From: Pelagibacterales bacterium SAG-MED11
Lineage (GTDB): Bacteria; Pseudomonadota; Alphaproteobacteria; Pelagibacterales; Pelagibacteraceae
Direction: 5' to 3'
Length of the DNA stretch: 64,000 nucleotides
Assembly (NCBI GenBank): GCA_014654265.1
Contig: JACWDI010000001.1
Location: 186,001-250,000, forward strand
The position numbers and the translations under genes were made by a program. This document shows, one piece after another, positions 46,558-56,062 of this stretch. The notes below the pieces were generated by a model, which ran no database searches, had not been told where the DNA came from, and saw only the letters and a program-made list of their open reading frames with translations. Every line of letters begins with the position of its first letter. The stretch's first letter is position 1.

Positions 46558-48945
46558 ATGATAGCCCAATTTTATCAAAATATCATACTCAAAAATCCCA
46601 AATCTATTTTCATAATTTTATTAATAACATTAATTTCCTTTGGCTATCATTCTAAAAATTTTAGATTAGATGCTTCATCTGAAACTTTATTAATTGAGGG
46701 TGATCCTGACCTTAAATATCTTCAAGAAATATCTGAAAGATACGGTTCAAAAGAATTTTTAATTTTAACCTATACCCCAAATGAGGGAATGGTTTCAGAT
46801 GTATCAATTAATAATCTTTTAAGCCTTAAATATAAAATTCAAAGTTTAGATTGGGTTCACAATGTAGTTACATTATTGGATATTCCTTTGCTGAATAGTT
46901 CAGATGCACCTCTCCAAGAAAGGCTTGAAAGTTTCAAGACTCTTAAAGATGAGGGAATTGATAAAAATAGAGGCTTTAATGAAATAGTTAATAGTCCAGT
47001 TTTTAGAAATTTTGTAATTAGTGAAGACGGAAAAACAAGTGGAATTATTGTATACATTAAAAAAAATGAACAGTTAAAAGATGTTCAAAAAAAAACAAAA
47101 GAAGAGATTGAAAAATATAAAGATCAATTAAAAAAACAAAATCATAAAAATATACTTGAAATTAGAGACGTTATTAAAAGTTATGAGGATATTGGTAAAA
47201 TACACTTAGGTGGCATACCCATGATTGCTGATGATATGATGTCATTTATTAAAAGTGACATAATAGTGTTTGGTCTAGGAGTTCTGATATTTATTATTGC
47301 AACTTTGTGGTTTGTTTTTAAAAGAATAATTTGGATTATAGTTCCAATTAGCAGTTGTTTTTTTTCTGTAATAATCATGATGGGAATACTGGGCTTACTT
47401 GGATGGAAAGTAACTGTTATATCCTCAAATTTTATAGCTTTGATGTTAATTCTAACAATGGCGATGAATATACATATGAGTACTCGATTTTTACAGATCA
47501 GAGAAAACTATCCTCAAATGAGTATTTTAGAACTGATAACTTTAACTACAGAAAAAATGTTTTGGCCTATACTTTATACTGTTTTAACAACTATAATTGC
47601 TTTTATCTCCTTAGTATTTAGCGAAATAAAACCTATTATTGATTTTGGTTGGATGATGACTTTGGGTCTTATTACTTCTTTTATAATTACTTTTACACTT
47701 TTACCATCCCTAATTAATTTTGTACCTACAGAAAATATTTCAATAAAAGAAAATAAAGACTCAATAATTACATCTTTTTTTTCAAAAGTTTCACAAAATA
47801 ATCATAAAATTATTTTTATGATTACTGGTATATTAATTCTATTAAGTCTTATTGGAATAAGTCGTCTTGAAGTTGAAAATAGTTTTATAAATTATTTTAA
47901 TAAAAAGACTGAGATTTACAAAGGAATGAAACTTATAGATGAAAAACTTGGTGGGACCACACCACTCGAAGTTATTTTAAAATTTCCAAAAAAAGAAAAG
48001 GTAAAAACTGAAGAAGATGATGAATTTGAAGATTGGGGGGATGAAAATGAAAATGATGTAGAGAAATATTGGTTTACAAAAGATAAAATTGATAAAATTT
48101 CCTCTGTTCATAATTATTTAGATAGTTTGCCTCAAGTTGGTAAAGTTCTATCATTTTCCTCAATTATTGATGTAGCAACATTGCTTAATAATAATAAACC
48201 TTTAGGTACTTTAGAAATGGGGGTTTTATATACAAAAATACCTGAGACTATAAAAACAGAAGTTATTGATCCTTATATATCAATTAAAAATAATGAAGCA
48301 AGAATTAATCTAAGAATAATCGACTCCCAAGAGAATCTAAGGCGTAATGATTTAATAAAAAAAATAAATTATGATTTAGAAAATCAACTTGGACTAAAAA
48401 AAGATGAATTCAAACTTGCTGGAGTTTTAATATTATTTAATAATCTACTTCAAAGTCTCTTTAAATCACAAATTTTAACTTTAGGATTAGTAATGATTGG
48501 AATATTTTTAATGTTTATAATTCTATTTAAAAATATCAAATTATCATTAATAGGAGTAATACCAAATTTTATTGCTGCATTTTTCATATTAGGAATTATA
48601 GGATTGCTCGGGATACCTTTGGATATGATGACCATTACAATTGCCGCTATTACTATTGGTATTGCTGTAGATAACAGTATTCATTATATTTATAGGTTTA
48701 AAGAGGAGTTTACTATTTCTAAAGATTACAACAAAACAATAAATTTATGTCATTCGACTGTGGGAAAAGCAATTTTGAATACCTCTATTACAATTGTGTT
48801 TGGCTTTTCAATTTTAGTTTTATCTAAATTTATTCCAACAATTTATTTTGGAATTTTTACAGGGATTGCTATGTTGTTGGCAATGGTTTCAGTTTTGACA
48901 CTTCTTCCATCATTAATTTTATTGCTAAAGCCTTTTGGAAAATAA
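46558..48945 (+). CDS. RND/MMPL-family membrane transporter
   Basis: 795 residues with the duplicated RND plan. TM1 (about 16-32) is followed by a periplasmic domain, five helices (about 235-400), TM7 (about 418-438), a second periplasmic domain and five final helices (about 635-790). Motifs include GWMMTLGLITSFIITFTLLP and AITIGIAVDNSIHYIYRFKE. A very acidic stretch (EEDDEFEDWGDENENDVEKY) lies in the second loop. Relatives move lipids or hopanoids, or belong to unassigned RND exporters. The substrate is unknown here. Confidence 0.85.
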   Translation: MIAQFYQNIILKNPKSIFIILLITLISFGYHSKNFRLDASSETLLIEGDPDLKYLQEISERYGSKEFLILTYTPNEGMVSDVSINNLLSLKYKIQSLDWVHNVVTLLDIPLLNSSDAPLQERLESFKTLKDEGIDKNRGFNEIVNSPVFRNFVISEDGKTSGIIVYIKKNEQLKDVQKKTKEEIEKYKDQLKKQNHKNILEIRDVIKSYEDIGKIHLGGIPMIADDMMSFIKSDIIVFGLGVLIFIIATLWFVFKRIIWIIVPISSCFFSVIIMMGILGLLGWKVTVISSNFIALMLILTMAMNIHMSTRFLQIRENYPQMSILELITLTTEKMFWPILYTVLTTIIAFISLVFSEIKPIIDFGWMMTLGLITSFIITFTLLPSLINFVPTENISIKENKDSIITSFFSKVSQNNHKIIFMITGILILLSLIGISRLEVENSFINYFNKKTEIYKGMKLIDEKLGGTTPLEVILKFPKKEKVKTEEDDEFEDWGDENENDVEKYWFTKDKIDKISSVHNYLDSLPQVGKVLSFSSIIDVATLLNNNKPLGTLEMGVLYTKIPETIKTEVIDPYISIKNNEARINLRIIDSQENLRRNDLIKKINYDLENQLGLKKDEFKLAGVLILFNNLLQSLFKSQILTLGLVMIGIFLMFIILFKNIKLSLIGVIPNFIAAFFILGIIGLLGIPLDMMTITIAAITIGIAVDNSIHYIYRFKEEFTISKDYNKTINLCHSTVGKAILNTSITIVFGFSILVLSKFIPTIYFGIFTGIAMLLAMVSVLTLLPSLILLLKPFGK

Positions 48946-48954
48946 ATTTAAATA

Positions 48955-49497
48955 ATGGAAATCATTAAAGAAATTTATAATTTGATATCTATTATAGATC
49001 TAACTTATATAGTAATAACAATTCTCTCTTTAATTAAATGTTACTCAAAAGGCTTTGTACTAAGTGTTCTAGCAATGGCAAAATGGTTATTTGCTTATGT
49101 GATAACATTGATCGCCTTTCCAAGAATAAAACCATACGTTAAAGATATAATTGATAATGAGTACATCTTGGATATCACTCTTGGGGTAATAATTTTTGTA
49201 ATTGTTGTTTTTTTAGTACTTCTTATTAGTAAAGGTATAAGCAAAGCTATCAAGTATACTGGCCTTGGAAGTTTAGATACTATATTTGGATTCTTTTTTG
49301 GTTTTATTAGATCTTATATCATCTCTGTTTGTATCTTTTCAGCTATCCATATCGTATATAACTACGATAAATGGCCATTAAATACTGACCAATCATACAT
49401 CTTTCCATATTTAGAAAAAGGTAGTAATTATTTACTAAAAGAATTTCCTAATGAAAAAACATATCAAGATTCAAAAGAAAAAATTGAAGAACTTTGA
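48955..49497 (+). CDS. cvpA: CvpA-family membrane protein
   Basis: 180 residues with four membrane segments, including SKGFVLSVLAMAKWLFAYVI and the family motif GLGSLDTIFGFFFGFIRSY. CvpA is of uncertain function (colicin V production, envelope maintenance) and is frequently encoded just before purF, as here. It overlaps purF by 47 bases. Confidence 0.88.
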   Translation: MEIIKEIYNLISIIDLTYIVITILSLIKCYSKGFVLSVLAMAKWLFAYVITLIAFPRIKPYVKDIIDNEYILDITLGVIIFVIVVFLVLLISKGISKAIKYTGLGSLDTIFGFFFGFIRSYIISVCIFSAIHIVYNYDKWPLNTDQSYIFPYLEKGSNYLLKEFPNEKTYQDSKEKIEEL

Positions 49498-50932
49498 TCC
49501 TAAATTGAAAGAAGAATGTGGTGTATTTGGTATTAGTAATGCTAAGGATGCTGCTGCATTAACTGCTCTTGGTCTTCATGCTCTACAACATAGAGGACAA
49601 GAAGGATGTGGAATTGTTTCATTTGATGGAAAAAAATATTATTCAGAAAAAAGATTTGGGTTAGTTGGTGACAACTTTAATAAAGAAAAAGTTCTTAATA
49701 ATCTAAAAGGTAGTTATGCAATTGGTCATAACCGTTATAGTACAACTGGTAATAATACTCTTAGAAATATTCAGCCTTTTTTTGCTGATACAAATGCAGG
49801 TGGTATAGGTGTAGCCCATAATGGAAACTTAACAAATTCAATTTCACTCAGAAACAAGTTGGTTGAAGATGGAGCTATTTTTTATACCACTTCAGATACT
49901 GAAACAATTGTGCAACTAATTGCTAAATCTAAAAGACCAAAAACAATAGATAAAGTTGTTGATGCTATATTTCAAATACAAGGCGGTTATGCTTTGGTAA
50001 TGTTAACTCAAAATTCTTTAATTGGAGTAAGAGATCCTTATGGAATTAGACCATTAGTTATTGGTAAATTAGGAAGTAGCTATGTGTTAGCATCTGAAAC
50101 ATGTGCTTTAGATATTATAGGTGCAAAATTCTTGAGAGAAGTAGAAAATGGAGAAATTGTTTTAATAGAAAATGATGAATTAAAAAGCATAAAGCCCTTC
50201 TCTCCAAAAAAAGTAAGACCATGTGTTTTTGAATATATTTATTTTGCTAGACCAGATAGTCTTATAGATAATAAAACTGCCTATGAACACAGAAAAAACT
50301 TAGGAAAAGAACTTGCTAAAGAAAATGATATTAAAGCAGATATAATAGTACCAGTACCAGACTCAGGAAATGCTGCAGCTTTAGGATTTGCGCAAAATTT
50401 AAATATTAATTTTGAACATGGTTTAATAAGAAATCACTATGTTGGTAGAACTTTTATCGAACCAAGTCAAAAAATTAGAAGTTTAGGTGTTAAACTTAAA
50501 TTGAACGCGAATGAAACTACAATAAAAAATAAGAAGATAATTCTTATTGATGACTCTCTTGTGAGAGGAACTACATCACACAAGATCGTAAAAATGTTAT
50601 ATGATGCTGGAGCAAAAGAAGTTCATGTAAGAATAGCTTGCCCAGAGATAAGATATCCAGATTTTTATGGAGTTGATACACCCACAAAAAAAGAATTACT
50701 TGCAGCTAATAAATCGAATGAAGAAATAAGGAAATATATAGGCGCTAAATCTCTAAAGTTTTTATCAATAGATGGTTTGTATAGAGCTATTGGTTTTGAG
50801 AAAAGAAATGAAACTTATCCACAACTAACAGATCATTATTTTACAGGGGATTATCCAGTAAAACCAGTTGATGAATTAGGTGACAGTAAAATTACTCAAT
50901 TATCACTATTGAGCACAGCATCAAATAATTAA
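49451..50932 (+). CDS. purF: Amidophosphoribosyltransferase
   Basis: Up to 493 residues. It makes phosphoribosylamine from PRPP and glutamine, the first step of purine synthesis. The N-terminal nucleophile is the Cys in KEECGVFGI, so a short propeptide is expected to be removed. The PRPP site is KIILIDDSLVRGTTS, and glutaminase blocks include LHALQHRGQEGCGIV and IGHNRYSTTGN. Starting at the ATG (49451) gives a 22-residue propeptide and a 47-base overlap with cvpA; TTG codons at 49484 and 49505 are alternatives. Confidence 0.95.
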   Translation: MKKHIKIQKKKLKNFDPKLKEECGVFGISNAKDAAALTALGLHALQHRGQEGCGIVSFDGKKYYSEKRFGLVGDNFNKEKVLNNLKGSYAIGHNRYSTTGNNTLRNIQPFFADTNAGGIGVAHNGNLTNSISLRNKLVEDGAIFYTTSDTETIVQLIAKSKRPKTIDKVVDAIFQIQGGYALVMLTQNSLIGVRDPYGIRPLVIGKLGSSYVLASETCALDIIGAKFLREVENGEIVLIENDELKSIKPFSPKKVRPCVFEYIYFARPDSLIDNKTAYEHRKNLGKELAKENDIKADIIVPVPDSGNAAALGFAQNLNINFEHGLIRNHYVGRTFIEPSQKIRSLGVKLKLNANETTIKNKKIILIDDSLVRGTTSHKIVKMLYDAGAKEVHVRIACPEIRYPDFYGVDTPTKKELLAANKSNEEIRKYIGAKSLKFLSIDGLYRAIGFEKRNETYPQLTDHYFTGDYPVKPVDELGDSKITQLSLLSTASNN

Positions 50933-50934
50933 AA

Positions 50935-51492
50935 ATGAAAAAAGTAAGTTTTACAGAAATGAAAAATGGAACTAAGGATGATTATCTTTTTTTAGATAAA
51001 CACGAAAAAGATTTTGCTAACAAAACCTCAGATAGAATAATAGATTTTATGTCTAATCTTACTGAGACACTAGAAGGTTACCAGATATCAAGATTAGAAC
51101 ATTCACTTCAAAGTGCAACAAGAGCTTATAATAATGGTGAAAGTGAAGAGATGGTTGTTGCAGCTTTGTTGCATGATATTGGAGATGTACTCGCCCCTAT
51201 GAATCATTCTGAATATGCCGCGTCAATTCTTAAACCATATGTTTCAGAAAAGACTCATTGGATAATAGAAAAACATGGTGAATTTCAAATGTATTATTAT
51301 GCCCATCATTTAGGTGGAAACAGAAACAAAAGGGATGATTATAAAGATCACAAATATTATAATGACACAATCAATTTTTGTGAAAAATATGATCAAAATT
51401 CATTTGATCCTAATTATAAATCATTGCCATTGGAGTTCTTTAGACCAATGGTTAAAAAAATATTTTCTAGAAAGCCATATTCTTTACTTTAA
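50935..51492 (+). CDS. HD-domain protein, possible mixed-valent diiron oxygenase
   Basis: 185 residues. The metal ligands of an HD domain are clear: His56 in RLEHSLQSA, His80-Asp81 in LLHDIGD, His91 in MNHSEYAA, His114 in IEKHGEFQ, and Asp153 in EKYDQNS. These match, by recollection, the ligand spacing of PhnZ-like oxygenases that cleave organophosphonates; simple phosphohydrolases of COG4341 look alike. The Tyr and Glu that bind substrate in PhnZ appear absent (Leu and Tyr instead), so the substrate may differ. It follows purF by two bases. Confidence 0.75.
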   Translation: MKKVSFTEMKNGTKDDYLFLDKHEKDFANKTSDRIIDFMSNLTETLEGYQISRLEHSLQSATRAYNNGESEEMVVAALLHDIGDVLAPMNHSEYAASILKPYVSEKTHWIIEKHGEFQMYYYAHHLGGNRNKRDDYKDHKYYNDTINFCEKYDQNSFDPNYKSLPLEFFRPMVKKIFSRKPYSLL

Positions 51493-51522
51493 ATCTACTA
51501 ATAAAGTACTATTTAATATCTA

Positions 51523-52818
51523 ATGATCTCAACCAAAGAACAAATAATTGAATATTTTAAAAATGGTATTAAGGAAACTAAAAATTTTAAAATTGGGATT
51601 GAGCATGAAAAATTTCTATTTAATAATGAGGATAATAAAAGAGTAAATTACTCCAAAATAAAAGAAATGTTTACAGCCTTGCTTGAGTTTGGCTGGCATC
51701 CAGTTTTAGAAAAAAGGAATATAATTGGTTTAAACAAAGGTGGTAAAAACATTACTCTTGAACCAGGAAATCAAATTGAGTTATCTGGGGATAAATTAAA
51801 TAATATCCATGAAGCATGTGCAGAGTCACATGATTATTTGTTTGAGCTAAGACAAGTATCAAAAAAAATAGGTATTAAGATCGTAAGTGCAGGGTTTGAC
51901 CCAATTTCAAAACTTAATGAAGTTCCTAACAACCCAAAAAAAAGATATGAGTTAATGACAAAAGATATGCCTGAAGGAGGTGAGTTAAGTCTCGATATGA
52001 TGTATCGAACTTGTGGAACCCAACTCAATATTGATTACAATTCAGAACAAGATTTTATTAAAAAATTTAAAATTGTTAATTCAATCGTTCCAATTACGAT
52101 TGCCTTATTTGCCAATTCCTCAATTAAAGAAAAACAAAATAGTAATTATTTATCATATCGATCTAAAGTTTGGCAAAATACATCCAGAGGTGGATTACCA
52201 AAAGTTTTTTTTGAAAATTTAAATTTTGAAAAATATGCTGAATTTGTAATGAATTTTCCAATTCTATTTATTCAAGAAAAGGAAAATTATATTTCTGGAA
52301 AAAAATATATATTTAAAGATTTTATGAATGGTAAAATTAAAGAGATCAAAAATCGTTTGCCAAATGAAAATGATTTATCTATTCATCTTAGTACAATTTT
52401 CACAGAGAATAGATTAAAAAAATACATAGAACTTAGATCGATGGACACATGTGGGTGGGATTGTTTATGTTCAGGTCCTGCTTTTAATGTTGGAATGTTG
52501 TATGGTAATCTTGATGAGGTTTACGAATTGATATCTAAATGGGATAAAAATAAAATAATTAATGCTTATTTAGAGGCTCCTAAAAAAGGATTTAATACTC
52601 AATTAATGGGTAAAGACCTCCTTTACTGGGCCTCATACTTATTAAATTTATCCAAAAAAGGTTTAGAAAAAAGAGACTTACTTAACAAAAGTAGAAAAAA
52701 TGAAACTTTATTTCTCAGTCACTTACAGAAAGTAATTGATAATAAAAAAACAAATGCAGATCATATGATTAGTAAATTTTCTAAAAATGAAGATTTAAAT
52801 GAATTGTATGACAAATAA
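51523..52818 (+). CDS. gshA: Glutamate-cysteine ligase (GCS2, alphaproteobacterial/plant type)
   Basis: 431 residues. It joins glutamate and cysteine, the first step of glutathione synthesis. Blocks include FKIGIEHEKFLF, ITLEPGNQIELSGDKLNNIH and MMYRTCGTQLNIDY, plus YIELRSMDTCGWDCLCSGPA. This type differs from the E. coli enzyme and is typical of alphaproteobacteria and plants. It overlaps gshB by 20 bases (11 if gshB starts at 52808). Confidence 0.93.
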   Translation: MISTKEQIIEYFKNGIKETKNFKIGIEHEKFLFNNEDNKRVNYSKIKEMFTALLEFGWHPVLEKRNIIGLNKGGKNITLEPGNQIELSGDKLNNIHEACAESHDYLFELRQVSKKIGIKIVSAGFDPISKLNEVPNNPKKRYELMTKDMPEGGELSLDMMYRTCGTQLNIDYNSEQDFIKKFKIVNSIVPITIALFANSSIKEKQNSNYLSYRSKVWQNTSRGGLPKVFFENLNFEKYAEFVMNFPILFIQEKENYISGKKYIFKDFMNGKIKEIKNRLPNENDLSIHLSTIFTENRLKKYIELRSMDTCGWDCLCSGPAFNVGMLYGNLDEVYELISKWDKNKIINAYLEAPKKGFNTQLMGKDLLYWASYLLNLSKKGLEKRDLLNKSRKNETLFLSHLQKVIDNKKTNADHMISKFSKNEDLNELYDK

Positions 52819-53734
52819 TATTGTTGCTATCCAAGGTAATCATCCCTCAAAACTTAACCCAATAACTGATACAAGTATTTTTTTAGCAAACGAAATTCAG
52901 AATAAAAATTACAGTATATTTTATTATGATCCTAAAAATTTATCGATAATTAATTCTAAAGTCATAGCAGAGGGGTTTTTTATTAAGTTTACGTATAAAA
53001 AAAAAAAGTTTTTTAAAATATTAAAAAAACAGAAACTAGATCTTACAAAATGCAAGTTTATCTTGATAAGACAAGATCCTCCATTTAATCTAGAATACAT
53101 ATCAACAACTTATATTTTAGACTCGATCAAAACTAAGGTAAGAGTAGTTAATGATCCATCATCAATTAGAAGTATATCTGAAAAACTTTATTCAGCTAAA
53201 TATCAAAAATTTATGCCTAATACTATTTTTACTCAAAATATTAGTGAAATAAGAAATTTTTTTAAAAAAAACAAAAAAGTTATATTAAAACCAATCAATA
53301 GTTATAGTGGGAATAATATTCATTTATTAAAAAAATTTGATTTAAAGTTCATTAAAAAGTTTATAAAAAAACATGACTACATAATTTGTCAAAAATATTT
53401 ACCAAAAATAATACATGGAGATAAAAGAGTTTTTTTAATTAATGGTAAAATTGTAGGTGCAATATCAAGAGTTCCAAAAAAAGGTTCTTTTTTAAGTAAT
53501 ATGAGCAAAGGAGCTAGACCAGTAAATACTAGATTAACTAGAGTAGAAAAAAAAATATCAAAATTAATTGCTAATAATTTAAGAAAAGAAAATATTTTTT
53601 TTGCTGGAATTGATTTTATTGATCAAAAACTAAATGGTGATATCAATGTTACATCCCCTACTGGGTTAAAAACTTATTACGATTTAACAAACATTAATTT
53701 AGCCAAAACATTTTGGAAAGAACTTAAAGCTTGA
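52799..53734 (+). CDS. gshB: Glutathione synthetase
   Basis: 311 residues. It adds glycine to gamma-glutamylcysteine. It is an ATP-grasp enzyme with RQDPPFNLEYISTTYILD, VRVVNDPSSIRSISEKLY, VILKPINSYSGNNIHL, GDKRVFLINGKIVGA and GIDFIDQKLNGDINVTSPTG. An ATG at 52808 is an alternative start. Its stop overlaps the TTG start of the following EamA gene (TTGA), suggesting an operon. Confidence 0.93.
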   Translation: MNCMTNNIVAIQGNHPSKLNPITDTSIFLANEIQNKNYSIFYYDPKNLSIINSKVIAEGFFIKFTYKKKKFFKILKKQKLDLTKCKFILIRQDPPFNLEYISTTYILDSIKTKVRVVNDPSSIRSISEKLYSAKYQKFMPNTIFTQNISEIRNFFKKNKKVILKPINSYSGNNIHLLKKFDLKFIKKFIKKHDYIICQKYLPKIIHGDKRVFLINGKIVGAISRVPKKGSFLSNMSKGARPVNTRLTRVEKKISKLIANNLRKENIFFAGIDFIDQKLNGDINVTSPTGLKTYYDLTNINLAKTFWKELKA

Positions 53735-54591
53735 ACAATTTAACTGATCAGCAGAAAGGCTCTTTACTCGCTTTTATTGCAGTAATTTTTATCACTCCAG
53801 ACTCTTTATTTATAAGGCTTTCAAATGTAGATACTTGGGGGCTAGTTTTTTATAGAGGTATTATACCTTTTTTTACAGTTTTTTTAGGTATGCTGATAAT
53901 TTATAAATTAAATTTTTTTAAGATACTTTTATCTAGTGGATTTCATGGATTAATTTATGTTGGAACATTTAGTATAACAAATATTACCTTTGTTGTTTCA
54001 ATACAGAATACTAATGTGGCAAATACTTTAGTCATGATTGCTACAGCTCCGATGTTGTCAGCTATTCTTGGAGCAATTTTTCTAAAAGAACCTCCAGATA
54101 AAAAAACATGGATTTCAATTATTATTACATTTATTGCAATAATTTATATTTTTTCTGATTCTTTAAAATTAGGAAATTTCTATGGAGATATTTTAGGATT
54201 TATAACAGCTATTGGACTTGCTGTTGGTGCAGTAACTATTCGTTCAGCAAAATCTAAAAATTTAGTCCCTGCAGCTGTAGTAGGTAAATTATTTGTAGCC
54301 ACTTTTGCTCTATTTTTCATTGAAAGTTTTGTTCTTGAAAATAAAGACTTAATTATTGTCCCTTTAATGTGCATTCTATGTGTTGCTATACCTTTTGTAT
54401 TAGTCACAATAGCCCCAAGATTTATCCCAGCTGCAGAGGTAAATTTATTTTTCTTATTAGAGACAATTATAGGTCCGATATGGGTTTGGATGATAATTAA
54501 AGAGCAGCCGAGTGTTGAGACACTTTATGGAGGTGTAGTTATAATTATCACAATCGCTACTCATTCATTTTTAAAGCTTAGAAATTCATAA
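53731..54591 (+). CDS. EamA/DMT-family transporter
   Basis: 286 residues with ten predicted helices in two EamA repeats, starting with TTG. Typical blocks are FITPDSLFIRLSNVDTWGLV, TNVANTLVMIATAPMLSAIL, and FLLETIIGPIWVWMII. It is translationally coupled to gshB, hinting, without proof, at export of a glutathione-related or other metabolite. It resembles the 58.2 kb EamA gene more than the 2.1 kb one. Confidence 0.85.
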   Translation: MNNLTDQQKGSLLAFIAVIFITPDSLFIRLSNVDTWGLVFYRGIIPFFTVFLGMLIIYKLNFFKILLSSGFHGLIYVGTFSITNITFVVSIQNTNVANTLVMIATAPMLSAILGAIFLKEPPDKKTWISIIITFIAIIYIFSDSLKLGNFYGDILGFITAIGLAVGAVTIRSAKSKNLVPAAVVGKLFVATFALFFIESFVLENKDLIIVPLMCILCVAIPFVLVTIAPRFIPAAEVNLFFLLETIIGPIWVWMIIKEQPSVETLYGGVVIIITIATHSFLKLRNS

Positions 54592-54649
54592 GCTTGTCAC
54601 AATTAAGACTTGATTTAATAATAGATCGCGAATAGTTACATCGGTTTTT

Positions 54650-55945
54650 ATGAATAAAGTTTTAAAAAATTCTTGGGCGCTATTTTTAGGGATGGGTTTT
54701 TTAATGATGGCCTATGGTTTTCAAAGCTCATTATTAGGTGTGAGAGCTGTACAAGAAGAATTTAGTTTAACAGCAACTGGGTTTATGATGTCTGGCTATT
54801 TTGTTGGATATTTTATAGGTGCAGCAACTATTCCAAACATTGTTTCTAGAGTTGGCCATATAAGAGTCTTTGCAGCTTTTGCATCATTAGCTTCATTAGT
54901 AATTTTGATACACTCGATTTTAGTTAATCCATTTATTTGGTTTTTATTGAGAGTTCTAACTGGAATAAGCATGGTTTGTATTTATACAGTTGCTGAGAGT
55001 TGGTTGAATGATAGATCAACAAATAAAAATAGAGGAAGTGTACTATCAATATATATGGTTATTTTATATGGTTCGATGGGCACTGGAATGTTTCTTCTTA
55101 ATTTTAGCAGTCCAGAAAATTTCCAGCCTTTTATTTTGATATCAGTAATTACTTCAATTGCTCTAATTCCTATCTTGCTAACTAAAAAAAAACCACCAAC
55201 TTTTAAAAAAATTAAAGCAATGAAACTTATGGATCTTTATGAAGCATCCCCTTTTGGCATGGTAAGCTCCTTCTTCTATGGAACAATACAAGCAGCTTTA
55301 TTCACCTTATTAGCGGTATATGCAACATCAATGAATTTTACGATACTCGAAATATCTATTGTAACATTTTTGTTAGCGATCTCTGGTGCAATATCTCAAT
55401 TTCCAGTTGGTAAAATATCTGACATGTATGATAGAAGAAAGGTAATAGTTATTTCTACATTTGGTGCATCTACATTTGCTTTTCTTGCGATATTAGTTTC
55501 AAGACAAATGTATTTACCAGATGGATTAGCAACAAGTAAAACTTGGTTTTATATTTTTTTAATTCTTTTTTCTTTTTGTAGTTTACCTATGTTTTCACAA
55601 ATTTTAGCACATACGAATGATTATATTTCAAAAGAAAAATTTGTAGCAGCAGGTGCAGGACTTCAATTTGTATTTGGATTAGGAGCAATGAGTGGTCCGT
55701 TTTTATGCTCAATATTCATGGACGTGGTAGGTCCAAATGGATTTTTTATTTTTCTTCTTTTCTTCCATGGAATTATAGGAGTTTTTGGAATTTATAGAAT
55801 GAGAGTAAGACAAACTGTAGAAAATCCAGACTCACAATTTGTTGCTATGCCATCAACAATTACGCCTGCAGGAATTGAGTTAAATCCAACAACAGAACCA
55901 ATTGACGAACCAGAAAAAAGCCCAGAAGAAATTAAAAATTATTAA
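54650..55945 (+). CDS. Major facilitator superfamily transporter
   Basis: 431 residues with twelve predicted helices in two halves joined by a basic loop near residues 180-200. It resembles the YcaD-like MFS group: FGSQ-like start region GFQSSLLGVRAVQEEFSLTA, SYMVILYG-type helix, and QFPVGKISDMYDRRKVIVI in the loop between helices 8 and 9. A 45-residue Pro/Glu-rich cytoplasmic tail follows. The substrate is unknown. Confidence 0.85.
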   Translation: MNKVLKNSWALFLGMGFLMMAYGFQSSLLGVRAVQEEFSLTATGFMMSGYFVGYFIGAATIPNIVSRVGHIRVFAAFASLASLVILIHSILVNPFIWFLLRVLTGISMVCIYTVAESWLNDRSTNKNRGSVLSIYMVILYGSMGTGMFLLNFSSPENFQPFILISVITSIALIPILLTKKKPPTFKKIKAMKLMDLYEASPFGMVSSFFYGTIQAALFTLLAVYATSMNFTILEISIVTFLLAISGAISQFPVGKISDMYDRRKVIVISTFGASTFAFLAILVSRQMYLPDGLATSKTWFYIFLILFSFCSLPMFSQILAHTNDYISKEKFVAAGAGLQFVFGLGAMSGPFLCSIFMDVVGPNGFFIFLLFFHGIIGVFGIYRMRVRQTVENPDSQFVAMPSTITPAGIELNPTTEPIDEPEKSPEEIKNY

Positions 55946-56062
55946 TTTTTTTAAAAATAAAACACTTTCAGGTTGTACCCAATTTAATCAGTTCCAAATT
56001 AAATTTAATAAAAAACTTATTGAAAAAAAATATTTTCTCTAGTGAAATAGTTAAATTATAAA

